Shown in pieces: positions 1 through 5,895 of a stretch of 5,895 bases of DNA; position 1 is the stretch's first letter; each line of letters starts with the position of its first letter. This stretch comes from Oligoflexales bacterium. GTDB taxonomy: Bacteria; Bdellovibrionota; Oligoflexia; Oligoflexales; Oligoflexaceae. Location of the stretch: NCBI GenBank assembly GCA_015232735.1, contig JADFZC010000173.1, positions 1 through 5,895 on the forward strand, written 5' to 3'. The notes below the pieces were generated by a model. That model saw only the letters and a list, made by a program, of their open reading frames with translations. It searched no databases and was not told the DNA's origin. The translations under genes were made by a program, and so were the position numbers.

Positions 1-2367
1 ATTTCTGAACTTGCTAATGACCATGGTGCTACGATCATAATTTTGGCGCATAATGAGGAGAGTATTGAGAGAATTGAGACTCTACTTGTAAATAGGCATT
101 TGTCTGTCAATCGAAGGGATTCAATTTTTTCTGATCTCATTTTAGGACGCTTAAAGGGAGGTGAGATATATGTATCAAAGGGATATTTGTCAGAAGCTGT
201 TTGGTCAGAAGAAAATCTTTTTCTAATTATTCCTGAAGATATTTTATTTGGAAATAAGAGAGAAGTACCCATAAGATCATCATCGACGAGATTGAAGAAT
301 TATTTAAAGACATTTAAGGATTTGAGGAAAGGTGATCTTGTAGTTCATGTCAAGCATGGAGTATGTCGTTATCAAGGTATTACAGTGTTGAATTATGATG
401 GATATGTAAATGATTTTATATATCTGCAATTTGCAGGATCCGATAGGCTATATCTACCGACTGACAGTTTGAACATGCTGCAAAGGTACAATATCGGTGG
501 CAATGGAAATGAGGAATATCCACTTGACAATTTAAAAGGAAATGGATGGATAAAGAGGAAGGAGAGAGTTAAGAAAGCAGTAGACGATATTGCAGCAAAA
601 TTGGTTGAAATACAGGCTAAAAGAGCTGTTGTTCATAGATCTTCATATAGTGCTCAAAGTGATATATATTATCAAGTTGAGTCGGATTTTCCTTTTGAGG
701 AAACTGAAGATCAATTGAAAGTGATAGATGAAGTTAATTTTGATTTATCAAAATCAATCCCTATGGATAGACTGGTTTGCGGAGATGTCGGGTTTGGAAA
801 AACAGAAGTTGCAATTAGAGCAGCAACACGAGTTATTTTGGATGGCTATCAAGTGATGGTTCTAACACCTACGACAGTATTATGTTTTCAGCATTACCTG
901 ACCTTTAGCCAGAGATTAAGAAAGTACGGCATTAATGTATCGCAGATAAATCGGTTTATTAAGGCTGATGAATTAAATAATACAAAAGCATCATTTAGTC
1001 AGGGAAAAATTGATTTGATTGTTGGTACTCATAGGCTTTTATCAAAGGATATCAATCCCAAAAAGTTGGGATTGATTGTTATTGATGAAGAACAGAGATT
1101 TGGAGTAAAGCACAAGGAATTAATAAAGGAATTGTCTCAGGGTTGTGATGTTTTGACACTGAGCGCTACCCCAATTCCAAGGACACTTCATATGGCGATG
1201 TTGGGACTTAGAGACATATCACTTATTTCGACTCCTCCAAATGAAAGGTTGGCGATAAAGACATATATTTCAGAATTTGATGACAGACTAATAAAAGGTG
1301 CTATTGAGGCGGAATTGAGGCGAGGAGGACAGGTTTTCTTTATACACAATACGGTAGAAGATATTGTTAGAATGTGTAGTTACTTAAAAGATCTTGTTCC
1401 AAATTCAAGAGTGGAGGTTGCTCATGGACAGATGCAGTCATCCAAACTTGAGAATGTGATAATTGACTTTATACAACAAAAATTTCCAATTCTTCTATGC
1501 ACTACCATCATCGAGTCAGGAATTGATATGCCAAATGTCAATACTTTGATTGTAAACAATGCGGAAAGATTTGGCTTATCTCAATTATATCAAATGAGAG
1601 GAAGAGTTGGACGTTCTGGCAGGCAGTCGTTTGCCTATTTTTTGACTGGAAAAAAGACGAGAATATCAGATGATGCAAAAAGGCGTTTAGAAATATTGGT
1701 TTCTCATCAGGAACTAGGTGCAGGTTTTCAAATAGCCAGTTATGATTTGGAAATGAGAGGTGCTGGAACCTTGCTTGGGCCGGAACAGTCGGGGCATATC
1801 GCTGATGTCGGTTTCGAGATGTATACTGAACTATTGGATACTGCAATTAATGAAATTAGAGGGAGAGATAGGAAAGTATTATCTGATATTGAGATTAAAA
1901 TTCCTGTTTCAGCGTATATTCCCAAAGAATATATATTATCTGAAAATCAGAGACTGCATTATTATAAAAGGCTGTTTTCTGTGAACGAAGAGCAGGAAGT
2001 AGGAATAATAAGAGATGAAGTAGAAGATAGATTCGGAAAAATGCCGGTTCCATGTGTTAGAATATTTAAAGTTGCCAGTGTCAAACAGTTACTGCGTATC
2101 AGTAATATTGCTTCGTGTGTATTTATTAAAAATAATTGCTTTGAAATAAAGTTTTACCAATTGTCAGAATCAGAGATATTTATACTAATAGAATTAGTTT
2201 CAAAGAATCCAGAGTGTTACAAAATAACACCTGATTATAAATTGATAGTTAGTTTAGGCGAAAAAAAATCCGCAGACCTTTCAGATCAGGATTTTTTGCT
2301 TAATAAACTGTCGACATTAATCGAACCACTGGCATTCGCATTTAAGGAGGGTAAGAATTATGGCTAA
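1..2367 (+). CDS. mfd: Transcription-repair coupling factor Mfd, C-terminal two-thirds (5' end outside window)
   Basis: Mfd is a cytoplasmic ATP-driven DNA translocase that pushes stalled RNA polymerase off DNA and recruits nucleotide excision repair. The frame is open from base 1, so the gene begins upstream; a TTG at 43 is not a real start. About 788 codons remain of a family that usually has about 1150. In order I see: the end of the UvrB-like part, closing in the IPEDILFGN segment (near 220-255); the CarD-like RNA polymerase interaction domain (313-490, with VVHVKHGVCRY); and the RecG-like motor. The motor has Walker A GDVGFGKT (781-804), a DEEQ Walker B box (1084-1095), motif III SATPIPRTLHMA (1162-1197) and motif VI QMRGRVGRSG (1591-1620). 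Last comes the C-terminal TRCF domain (about 1890-2250, with RLHYYKRL and DRFGKMP). All motor motifs are intact. The stop TAA overlaps the next start by 8 bp, so the two genes are probably co-transcribed. The UvrA-binding N-terminal part cannot be judged here. Confidence 0.97.
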   Translation: MSELANDHGATIIILAHNEESIERIETLLVNRHLSVNRRDSIFSDLILGRLKGGEIYVSKGYLSEAVWSEENLFLIIPEDILFGNKREVPIRSSSTRLKNYLKTFKDLRKGDLVVHVKHGVCRYQGITVLNYDGYVNDFIYLQFAGSDRLYLPTDSLNMLQRYNIGGNGNEEYPLDNLKGNGWIKRKERVKKAVDDIAAKLVEIQAKRAVVHRSSYSAQSDIYYQVESDFPFEETEDQLKVIDEVNFDLSKSIPMDRLVCGDVGFGKTEVAIRAATRVILDGYQVMVLTPTTVLCFQHYLTFSQRLRKYGINVSQINRFIKADELNNTKASFSQGKIDLIVGTHRLLSKDINPKKLGLIVIDEEQRFGVKHKELIKELSQGCDVLTLSATPIPRTLHMAMLGLRDISLISTPPNERLAIKTYISEFDDRLIKGAIEAELRRGGQVFFIHNTVEDIVRMCSYLKDLVPNSRVEVAHGQMQSSKLENVIIDFIQQKFPILLCTTIIESGIDMPNVNTLIVNNAERFGLSQLYQMRGRVGRSGRQSFAYFLTGKKTRISDDAKRRLEILVSHQELGAGFQIASYDLEMRGAGTLLGPEQSGHIADVGFEMYTELLDTAINEIRGRDRKVLSDIEIKIPVSAYIPKEYILSENQRLHYYKRLFSVNEEQEVGIIRDEVEDRFGKMPVPCVRIFKVASVKQLLRISNIASCVFIKNNCFEIKFYQLSESEIFILIELVSKNPECYKITPDYKLIVSLGEKKSADLSDQDFLLNKLSTLIEPLAFAFKEGKNYG
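2344..2351 (+). promoter_or_regulatory. Ribosome binding site of the parvulin-family gene, inside mfd
   Basis: AAGGAGGG lies 8 nt before the ATG at 2360 and is a nearly perfect Shine-Dalgarno sequence. It sits inside the last codons of mfd (the Phe-Lys-Glu-Gly stretch). It fixes the start of the downstream gene and favours translation by ribosomes that have just finished mfd. Confidence 0.85.
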
Positions 2368-3358
2368 AAAGATACAGTTTGCTATCGGTTTGGTAGTCAT
2401 ATTTCTTGTTGGTGCGTATTCGTGGAGAATTTTCAACACCGATCTAGTGAGAGACGTAAATGAAGGTGAAAAGAAAATAAGCAAATCATTTTCATCACAG
2501 TCTATTTTGGTAAATGTAGGGGATATTCCTGTTACAAACGATGAAATAGAATGGGAGTATAAAATACAAACAATGGGCGTCCTTGAGGAGGATGATTTGA
2601 CACCAATTCCAGATCCAGGGGATAAATTTCAAACTTACCTTGTTCCTTTAAAAGAACGTCTGGTGGGAAGCATTGTTGAAAGAAAATTGCTGTATTCATT
2701 AATTAAGCAGGATAAGGAATTTGATTTGACGATTTCTTCTCGTTATGTCGGGTGCCTTCAGGAGTGGCATGAGGTGGTCAAATCGGGAAGGTTTATGGAC
2801 AACGAAATGGAAAAATTGAAAGATAGAATGTGTGAAAGAAGCATAATATTTCAATACTTAGAAGAAAAAATTTTCTCAAAAACTATCGTAAGTGAAGATG
2901 AAATAATAGACTATTTTAATTCAAATCGGGATAAATTTAGATATCCTGAAAGAGTAGTTATTAGGCAGATAGTTCTTCCATCAGAATCACAGGCGAGAAG
3001 CGTGTTAGGGCAGGTTGACCGTGATAATTTTGCAGAATATGCCAAAAAGTACTCGATAGCACCGGAGGCAGAAGAAGGTGGGCTACTCCGGCCTTTTAGT
3101 AAGGATGAGATGCTTGGAATTTTTACCATTGCATTTTCCATGAGAAAAGGGGAAATTCGTGGTGTAATTAAGTCAGCTTATGGTTTTCATGTCATAAAAC
3201 TTGAAGATAAATTGCCAAAACAGGAATATGGCCTATCTGAGGCAAGGCCAAATATAGTTCAGATTCTGAAAAAGAAAAAACAGGAAGAGGATTATCAAAA
3301 ATGGCTAGAATTGGCATTGAATACAATAAAGATATCAACCCCAAAACCTCCGTGGTAA
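2360..3358 (+). CDS. Parvulin-type (PpiC/SurA family) peptidyl-prolyl isomerase, exported or membrane-anchored
   Basis: A 332-residue protein of the SurA/PpiC/PpiD class, which assists folding of exported proteins in the periplasm. Residues 3-21 are a short basic start followed by a hydrophobic stretch (IQFAIGLVVIFLVGAYS). This is either an uncleaved anchor or a signal peptide cut near AYS/W. A helical SurA-N-like chaperone region spans about 48-190, and one parvulin domain about 196-285. The domain keeps the GG pair (residues 240-241), the MRKGEI turn and the closing YGFHVIKLE with its histidine (H277). The first parvulin histidine, expected in a (K/R)HIL(V/L) strand, is glutamine here (RQIVL, Q203), and the DLG after the GG pair is changed to LLR. 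Activity may therefore be weak and the main role chaperoning. A lysine-rich helix closes the protein. The start is set by a strong Shine-Dalgarno within mfd. The gene overlaps mfd by 8 bp and the SurA-like gene by up to 58 bp. The family is secure; the substrate is unknown. Confidence 0.9.
   Translation: MAKKIQFAIGLVVIFLVGAYSWRIFNTDLVRDVNEGEKKISKSFSSQSILVNVGDIPVTNDEIEWEYKIQTMGVLEEDDLTPIPDPGDKFQTYLVPLKERLVGSIVERKLLYSLIKQDKEFDLTISSRYVGCLQEWHEVVKSGRFMDNEMEKLKDRMCERSIIFQYLEEKIFSKTIVSEDEIIDYFNSNRDKFRYPERVVIRQIVLPSESQARSVLGQVDRDNFAEYAKKYSIAPEAEEGGLLRPFSKDEMLGIFTIAFSMRKGEIRGVIKSAYGFHVIKLEDKLPKQEYGLSEARPNIVQILKKKKQEEDYQKWLELALNTIKISTPKPPW
3282..3290 (+). promoter_or_regulatory. Candidate ribosome binding site for the ATG at 3301
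   Basis: AGGAAGAGG lies 10 nt before the ATG at 3301, inside the isomerase gene. It is the best Shine-Dalgarno match near the start of the SurA-like gene. The alternative GTG at 3352 has only a weak CCTCCG-type context in front of it. The site also encodes Gln-Glu-Glu, so the purine-rich match could be coincidental. Confidence 0.4.
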
Positions 3359-4338
3359 TTAGGGGTTTTCTATTTTTATTCTTTTTTTGGGGAGTTTTGG
3401 TTGAGCCGTACGCCCTTTCAGAAGTCGATGAAGGGGAGATCTTATTGGATCGATTGGTCGCAGAAATAAATGGTGAGCCGTTAACGTATATCGAGGTGAT
3501 GGAAAAAATAAAAAATGGTCCATTGGTAGAAGTGGACTCTTATCCTGCGACAGAAACGGATACACCTTTTCTGATAGCTTTGAACGATCTGATAAACATG
3601 AAACTTATCATGCAGAAGGCACACGAATTGGATATTGATGCGAAAGATGAGAATGTTGAGATCGAAATTGAAAGGTTTTTATCCAATAGAAAGCTGAATA
3701 AGCAGGAATTATTGGGCATGTTGCAAAACCAAGGTAAAACTTATGAAGAATATAAGGAAAATTTTAAAAATCAGATGATATTGAACCAGTTCCAAGGCCG
3801 TGTGATACTGCCTGCAGTCAAGATTTCTGACAAGGATATTGAGATCTACTATCTAAAGAAAACGGAGAATACTGTCTCGAATGTTAAACTCATCTTACGT
3901 GAAATATATGTAAAAATCCCTTCAAATGCAATGGAGTCAATAAAAGCAGGGAAGAAGGAATTGATAGAGAAAGTATATAATGATCTAAAAAATGGATTAA
4001 GCTTTAAAGAGGCCGTGAAGATTTATTCAGAAAGTGAAAGGGTAAAAAATGAAGGAATAATGCCTCCAATATATTTAAAAGATTTGTCAAAAGTATTTCA
4101 GGGAGCGATTGAACGACTTGAGGAAGGTGAATTTACTACTCCTATACAGGTATCTGGCGGATTTTATATCTTTTATCTTGAAAAAAAATCATTCGCAGGA
4201 AGTGAAGAATTTGAACGCCAGAAAAAAGAATTGGAGTTTTCTCTTAGAAGGGAAGAGGTCACAAAACAGACTGTTCAGTGGCTCAAAGATCAGCGCAGAA
4301 GATCAAAAATTAAAATATTGATGTCTTCAGAAAAATAA
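3301..4338 (+). CDS. SurA-like periplasmic chaperone with one degenerate parvulin domain
   Basis: SurA-class proteins escort unfolded outer-membrane proteins across the periplasm. Numbering from the ATG at 3301 (345 residues): hydrophobic signal core 22-35, probably cut near ALS/E (residue 40); SurA-N chaperone domain about 48-187, with the family-like IVAEINGEP-type opening (RLVAEINGEPLTY), an LNDLINMKLIMQKA helix and a QGKTYEEYK segment; one parvulin-like domain about 196-296; and a charged C-terminal helix 301-335. E. coli SurA has two parvulin domains and about 430 residues, so this is a shorter version. The parvulin domain appears catalytically dead: E201 and Y289 stand where the active-site histidines are expected, and the GGDLG loop is replaced by EGIMPP. 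The start is uncertain. The ATG at 3301 has a Shine-Dalgarno but gives a 21-residue leader before the signal core. A GTG at 3352 gives a normal signal peptide and a 7-bp overlap with the upstream stop. It is the last gene of the mfd unit and converges on the lipoprotein gene. Confidence 0.87.
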   Translation: MARIGIEYNKDINPKTSVVIRGFLFLFFFWGVLVEPYALSEVDEGEILLDRLVAEINGEPLTYIEVMEKIKNGPLVEVDSYPATETDTPFLIALNDLINMKLIMQKAHELDIDAKDENVEIEIERFLSNRKLNKQELLGMLQNQGKTYEEYKENFKNQMILNQFQGRVILPAVKISDKDIEIYYLKKTENTVSNVKLILREIYVKIPSNAMESIKAGKKELIEKVYNDLKNGLSFKEAVKIYSESERVKNEGIMPPIYLKDLSKVFQGAIERLEEGEFTTPIQVSGGFYIFYLEKKSFAGSEEFERQKKELEFSLRREEVTKQTVQWLKDQRRRSKIKILMSSEK

Positions 4339-4352
4339 ATTTTTATTTTTCT
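4329..4352. terminator. AT-rich palindrome over both convergent stop codons, possible bidirectional terminator
   Basis: Positions 4329-4339 (AGAAAAATAAA) and 4342-4352 (TTTATTTTTCT) are perfect 11-base inverted repeats separated by two bases. The palindrome contains the stop of the SurA-like gene (4336-4338) and that of the lipoprotein gene (4343-4345). Transcripts from either side would fold a hairpin rich in U. The stem has only one G-C pair, so it is weaker than a classical intrinsic terminator. It is the only terminator candidate for either unit in this window. Confidence 0.4.
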
Positions 4353-5044
4353 TTGAGAAAAAGTATAGATACGTATTCGTTTGTTTCGGTTCTAATCCAA
4401 ATTCCTTCTCTGCTTAGCCCATTTATTATCGTACCTTTTTTGGCCATTCTTATAATTTCTGATTTCATTGATGGGCCTTTTCTGACATTTAATAATGGCA
4501 CATTGACAAAATATGCAATTTTTTTGTCTCTATCCGGTGAATCAGAAACATCTACTGGTTTGCTTTGGATATCGGGATTCCTTTCTATTTCTTTGACAGA
4601 CTTTGTTTTCCCTTCCTCCTGCTTTTCGATCTCTCTTTGTTCGATAGAAGTTACACTATCATCTTTTTGGATCGAATCAGTCTTATTATCTGAGTTGGCT
4701 GTGGCATCCTCTCCTGATTTAGGAGGATTGGTTTCCATGGCTTGTAACGATTCCTTTTCAGCTGTATCCAATTCAGAATAGCACATAACGTATTCATCCC
4801 ATCCAAGGTGTTCTTGGGTGGTATTGACATTTTGGGGGTTGTTGGTCAGGGCCTCATCTTGATTCCCTGTCTCAGAAGTATTTGACTCAGTCTTTGTTAC
4901 ATGAGGCTCATCATTTTTGCTTATCTCCAAAGTCTCGCTAGCTGGCGAGTCGCTTCCGACCTTATCTCCTGAGGTAGTGCAGGCTCCGATTGAGATCGAA
5001 AGCACGAGGAAAGTAGTTCCGAAAATTGCATGTGACGTTTTCAT
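4343..5044 (-). CDS. Putative lipoprotein with disordered linker and C-terminal bacterial SH3 domain
   Basis: A 233-residue envelope protein. Residues 1-21 form a lipoprotein signal peptide ending in the lipobox IGAC, with C22 as the expected lipidated cysteine. Thr follows it rather than Asp, which by the E. coli rule would send it to the outer membrane. Residues 23-175 are rich in Ser, Thr, Asn, Asp, Glu and Lys, so probably disordered. They are interrupted by one more ordered island, GWDEYVMCYSELDTAE (81-96). Residues 178-230 form a bacterial SH3 (SH3b) domain: VPLLNVRKGPS, then KKGT, a tryptophan (W216) and YVSILFL. Such domains often bind peptidoglycan or peptides, so a tether between membrane and cell wall is possible but inferred. 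The start is supported by TAGGA (in 5051-5055 on the complement), 6 nt before the ATG. The gene is transcribed alone, opposite to the mfd unit. I see no enzyme domain and no specific gene name. Confidence 0.85.
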   Translation of the reverse strand: MKTSHAIFGTTFLVLSISIGACTTSGDKVGSDSPASETLEISKNDEPHVTKTESNTSETGNQDEALTNNPQNVNTTQEHLGWDEYVMCYSELDTAEKESLQAMETNPPKSGEDATANSDNKTDSIQKDDSVTSIEQREIEKQEEGKTKSVKEIERNPDIQSKPVDVSDSPDRDKKIAYFVNVPLLNVRKGPSMKSEIIRMAKKGTIINGLSREGIWIRTETNEYVSILFLKEK

Positions 5045-5232
5045 GATGTTTCCTATGGAAAATAAAAATTCGATTTGTGAAGCAACTACGCGAAAGATTT
5101 ATGGTATTTATTACTTCGAGTAGATGTGGGACTGCAACGAATATGTTAAGTCTGATAGGAGGAATATGCTGTCGTAACAGTATGTACGACGAACAAATCC
5201 GTACCAGGGTATTCTCTGCAATTGTCATTCCA
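5045..5232. other. Non-coding spacer upstream of the lipoprotein gene
   Basis: No convincing gene lies here. The open frames on both strands have no plausible ribosome site, and the minus-strand one runs into the lipoprotein signal peptide in another frame. The spacer should hold the lipoprotein promoter, but I cannot identify a good one. A weak pair on the minus strand is TTGCAG with TAATAA, 18 nt apart, just upstream. An inverted repeat GTCGTA/TACGAC (5171-5176 and 5185-5190, 8-nt loop) is the only clear secondary structure. It has no T-tract. Confidence 0.5.
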
Positions 5233-5622
5233 TTATTTTTTCTCTGGTGTGAAAGTATCTGCGACATATGCATTTAGTGAGCTATCTGATTGCTTCTGAC
5301 CCATTGGAAATATAGTGAAATATCGTGAGAGATTCTTTGCTCTCATAGACTTGGGTATACCTCCAATGAATTTTTGTAAATATTTAAATTGAAGCTCTTT
5401 TGATTCCACAAAGTAAGTTGCCATTTCATCAAGTGGGCAATTTATTGTGTCTTAAGGGAGTCTAAAAGTTGCAATAATATCTGTTATATCAATAAAATAT
5501 GCTGATCTATCTATAAAATTGGCTATAGGGAGTCTCGGGCTTGTCAATTCAATATGCCCAAATGTTTTCTATAAATTTTCTTGACACTTGTTCAGGTTTT
5601 GTACTACAAAAGCGTCTCCCAT
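5233..5622 (-). pseudogene. Probable decayed gene of unknown function with two in-frame stops
   Basis: One minus-strand frame runs from an ATG at 5622-5620 to a TAA at 5235-5233 (130 codons), broken by TAG at 5571-5569 and TAA at 5454-5452. The pieces have 17, 38 and 72 codons. Across the stops the translation stays protein-like: MGDAFVVQNLNKCQENL, then a piece with GHIELTSPRLPIANF and AYFIDITDIIATF, then one with INCPLDEMATYFVESKELQF and FTIFPMGQKQSD. Each stop is one base change from a Lys, Gln or Glu codon. I do not recognise the family and see no signal peptide or membrane segment. The last piece has its own ATG at 5424 (63 codons), but no good Shine-Dalgarno precedes it. The gene points the same way as the lipoprotein gene, and its 5' end overlaps the candidate rpsJ promoter. 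Alternatives are chance open frames in AT-rich DNA, a real 63-residue gene at 5233-5424, or sequencing errors. Confidence 0.42.
5581..5610 (+). promoter_or_regulatory. Candidate sigma-70-type promoter for rpsJ
   Basis: A perfect -35 box TTGACA (5581-5586) is followed after 18 nt by TACAAA (5605-5610), a 4 of 6 match to the -10 consensus. Transcription would start near 5617 and give a leader of about 120 nt before rpsJ. An independent promoter makes sense because the genes immediately upstream are on the other strand. The -10 box is weak, so the exact start is uncertain. Confidence 0.45.
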
Positions 5623-5737
5623 GGTAAGCCTGCATTATTAGCAAGCCAATGCCGAGTATTTTTCTTTACTCCGCCTAAATGCTTTTTCCCATAAATGCAT
5701 GGTTTATCAGAACTAATAATTTATGGGGTAGGGTCAA
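5617..5737 (+). promoter_or_regulatory. rpsJ leader with a hairpin that can cover the ribosome binding site
   Basis: CCCATAAAT (5688-5696) is fully complementary to ATTTATGGG (5719-5727), giving a 9-bp stem with a 22-nt loop. Its 3' arm takes in three of the four Gs of GGGGT (5725-5729), the best Shine-Dalgarno match, 8 nt before the ATG at 5738. A competing hairpin, ATAAA/TTTAT (5691-5695 and 5703-5707, 7-nt loop), uses part of the same 5' arm and would leave the ribosome site free. A further small stem, GCATT/AATGC, lies at 5632-5652. Autogenous control of S10 operons through the leader, by ribosomal protein L4 in E. coli, is established in gammaproteobacteria. This leader does not obviously resemble that structure, so regulation here is inferred. 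Confidence 0.4.
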
Positions 5738-5895
5738 ATGAGCAGTCAAAATATTCGAATCAGACTAAAAGGGTATGATCATAGGTTACTTGATCAATCA
5801 GCTGTTGAAATAGTAGAGAGGGCGAAGCGTACTGGAGCTAGAATTTCTGGTCCAATACCATTACCCACTTCAATTAATAAATACACTGTGTTGAG
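5738..5895 (+). CDS. rpsJ: 30S ribosomal protein S10 (NusE), N-terminal half; 3' end outside window
   Basis: S10 is a component of the 30S head. As NusE it also joins the transcription antitermination complex with NusB. The 52 visible residues match the family closely: a basic [16 protein letters not shown] opening, then [21 protein letters not shown] and the start of the NKYTVL strand. The last two bases (AG) fit the expected Arg. The full protein is usually about 102-105 residues, so about half is present. The ATG at 5738 gives the usual N-terminus and is preceded by GGGGTAGGG (5725-5733). It is normally the first gene of the large S10-spc ribosomal protein operon. Here it is not preceded by tuf or fusA, since the nearest upstream genes face the other way. 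It therefore needs its own promoter, and a candidate is present. The frame is complete and normal as far as it can be seen. Confidence 0.97.
   Translation, partial: MSSQNIRIRLKGYDHRLLDQSAVEIVERAKRTGARISGPIPLPTSINKYTVL

Noticed and set aside
1538..1846. Minus-strand open frame of 102 codons inside mfd
   Set aside because: It lies wholly antisense to conserved motor motifs of mfd. A shadow frame explains it.
4353..4781. Plus-strand open frame of 142 codons opposite the lipoprotein gene
   Set aside because: It is antisense to a convincing lipoprotein. Its Ser/Leu/Phe-rich product is what the reverse complement of the polar linker would give.
5171..5190. GTCGTA/TACGAC inverted repeat as an intrinsic terminator
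   Set aside because: Only 6 bp with an 8-nt loop and no following T-tract on either strand. At most a minor operator-like site.
4962..5273. Minus-strand open frame of 103 codons
   Set aside because: It overlaps the lipoprotein start in another frame, has no ribosome site, and its translation is rich in His, Arg, Ile and Asn without family-like motifs.
5077..5277. Plus-strand open frame of 66 codons in the spacer
   Set aside because: GTG start without Shine-Dalgarno, a cysteine-rich product with no recognisable pattern, and no supporting neighbour.
5569..5571. TAG read as a sense codon (recoding or pyrrolysine) in the 5233-5622 frame
   Set aside because: The same frame also contains a TAA, no other gene in the window has an internal TAG, and no recoding signal is visible. 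Decay is simpler.
5045..5737. tRNA, small RNA, CRISPR or insertion sequence in the long spacer
   Set aside because: I found no cloverleaf, no repeated units with spacers, and no terminal inverted repeats flanking a transposase frame.

Overview
This AT-rich window looks like ordinary chromosome from a Gram-negative bacterium. The evidence is a lipoprotein with a lipobox, a SurA-type periplasmic chaperone, and the order mfd, parvulin-family isomerase, SurA-like protein. As I recall, that order occurs in deltaproteobacteria and their relatives (Bdellovibrionota and similar groups). The placement is an inference from gene order and protein style, not a firm assignment. All four complete or 3'-complete genes end in TAA.

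Layout. Positions 1-4338 hold a tightly packed + strand unit. It starts with the 3' two-thirds of mfd (transcription-repair coupling factor), followed by an exported or membrane-anchored parvulin-family isomerase overlapping it by 8 bp, then a SurA-like periplasmic chaperone overlapping the isomerase by 58 bp (or 7 bp if a GTG start is used). The SurA-like gene converges, with only 4 bp between the stops, on a minus-strand gene (4343-5044) for a lipoprotein with a C-terminal bacterial SH3 domain. An AT-rich palindrome covers both stops. Positions 5045-5737 contain no intact gene. The right part (5233-5622, minus strand) reads as a decayed gene with two in-frame stops. The last 158 bases are the 5' end of rpsJ (ribosomal protein S10), with a candidate promoter at 5581-5610 and a leader of about 120 nt that can fold over its own ribosome binding site.

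How the genes fit together. mfd acts at stalled RNA polymerase in the cytoplasm. The two isomerase-family proteins act in the periplasm on outer-membrane protein folding, and the lipoprotein is probably also in the envelope. The mfd link is one of transcription and translation, not of known shared function. rpsJ starts a separate unit, presumably the S10 ribosomal protein operon, which continues outside the window.

I found no mobile element, CRISPR array, tRNA, rRNA, phage gene or defence system. The observations most worth checking are the broken gene at 5233-5622, the possible switch-like rpsJ leader, and the loss of both parvulin active-site histidines in the SurA-like protein.
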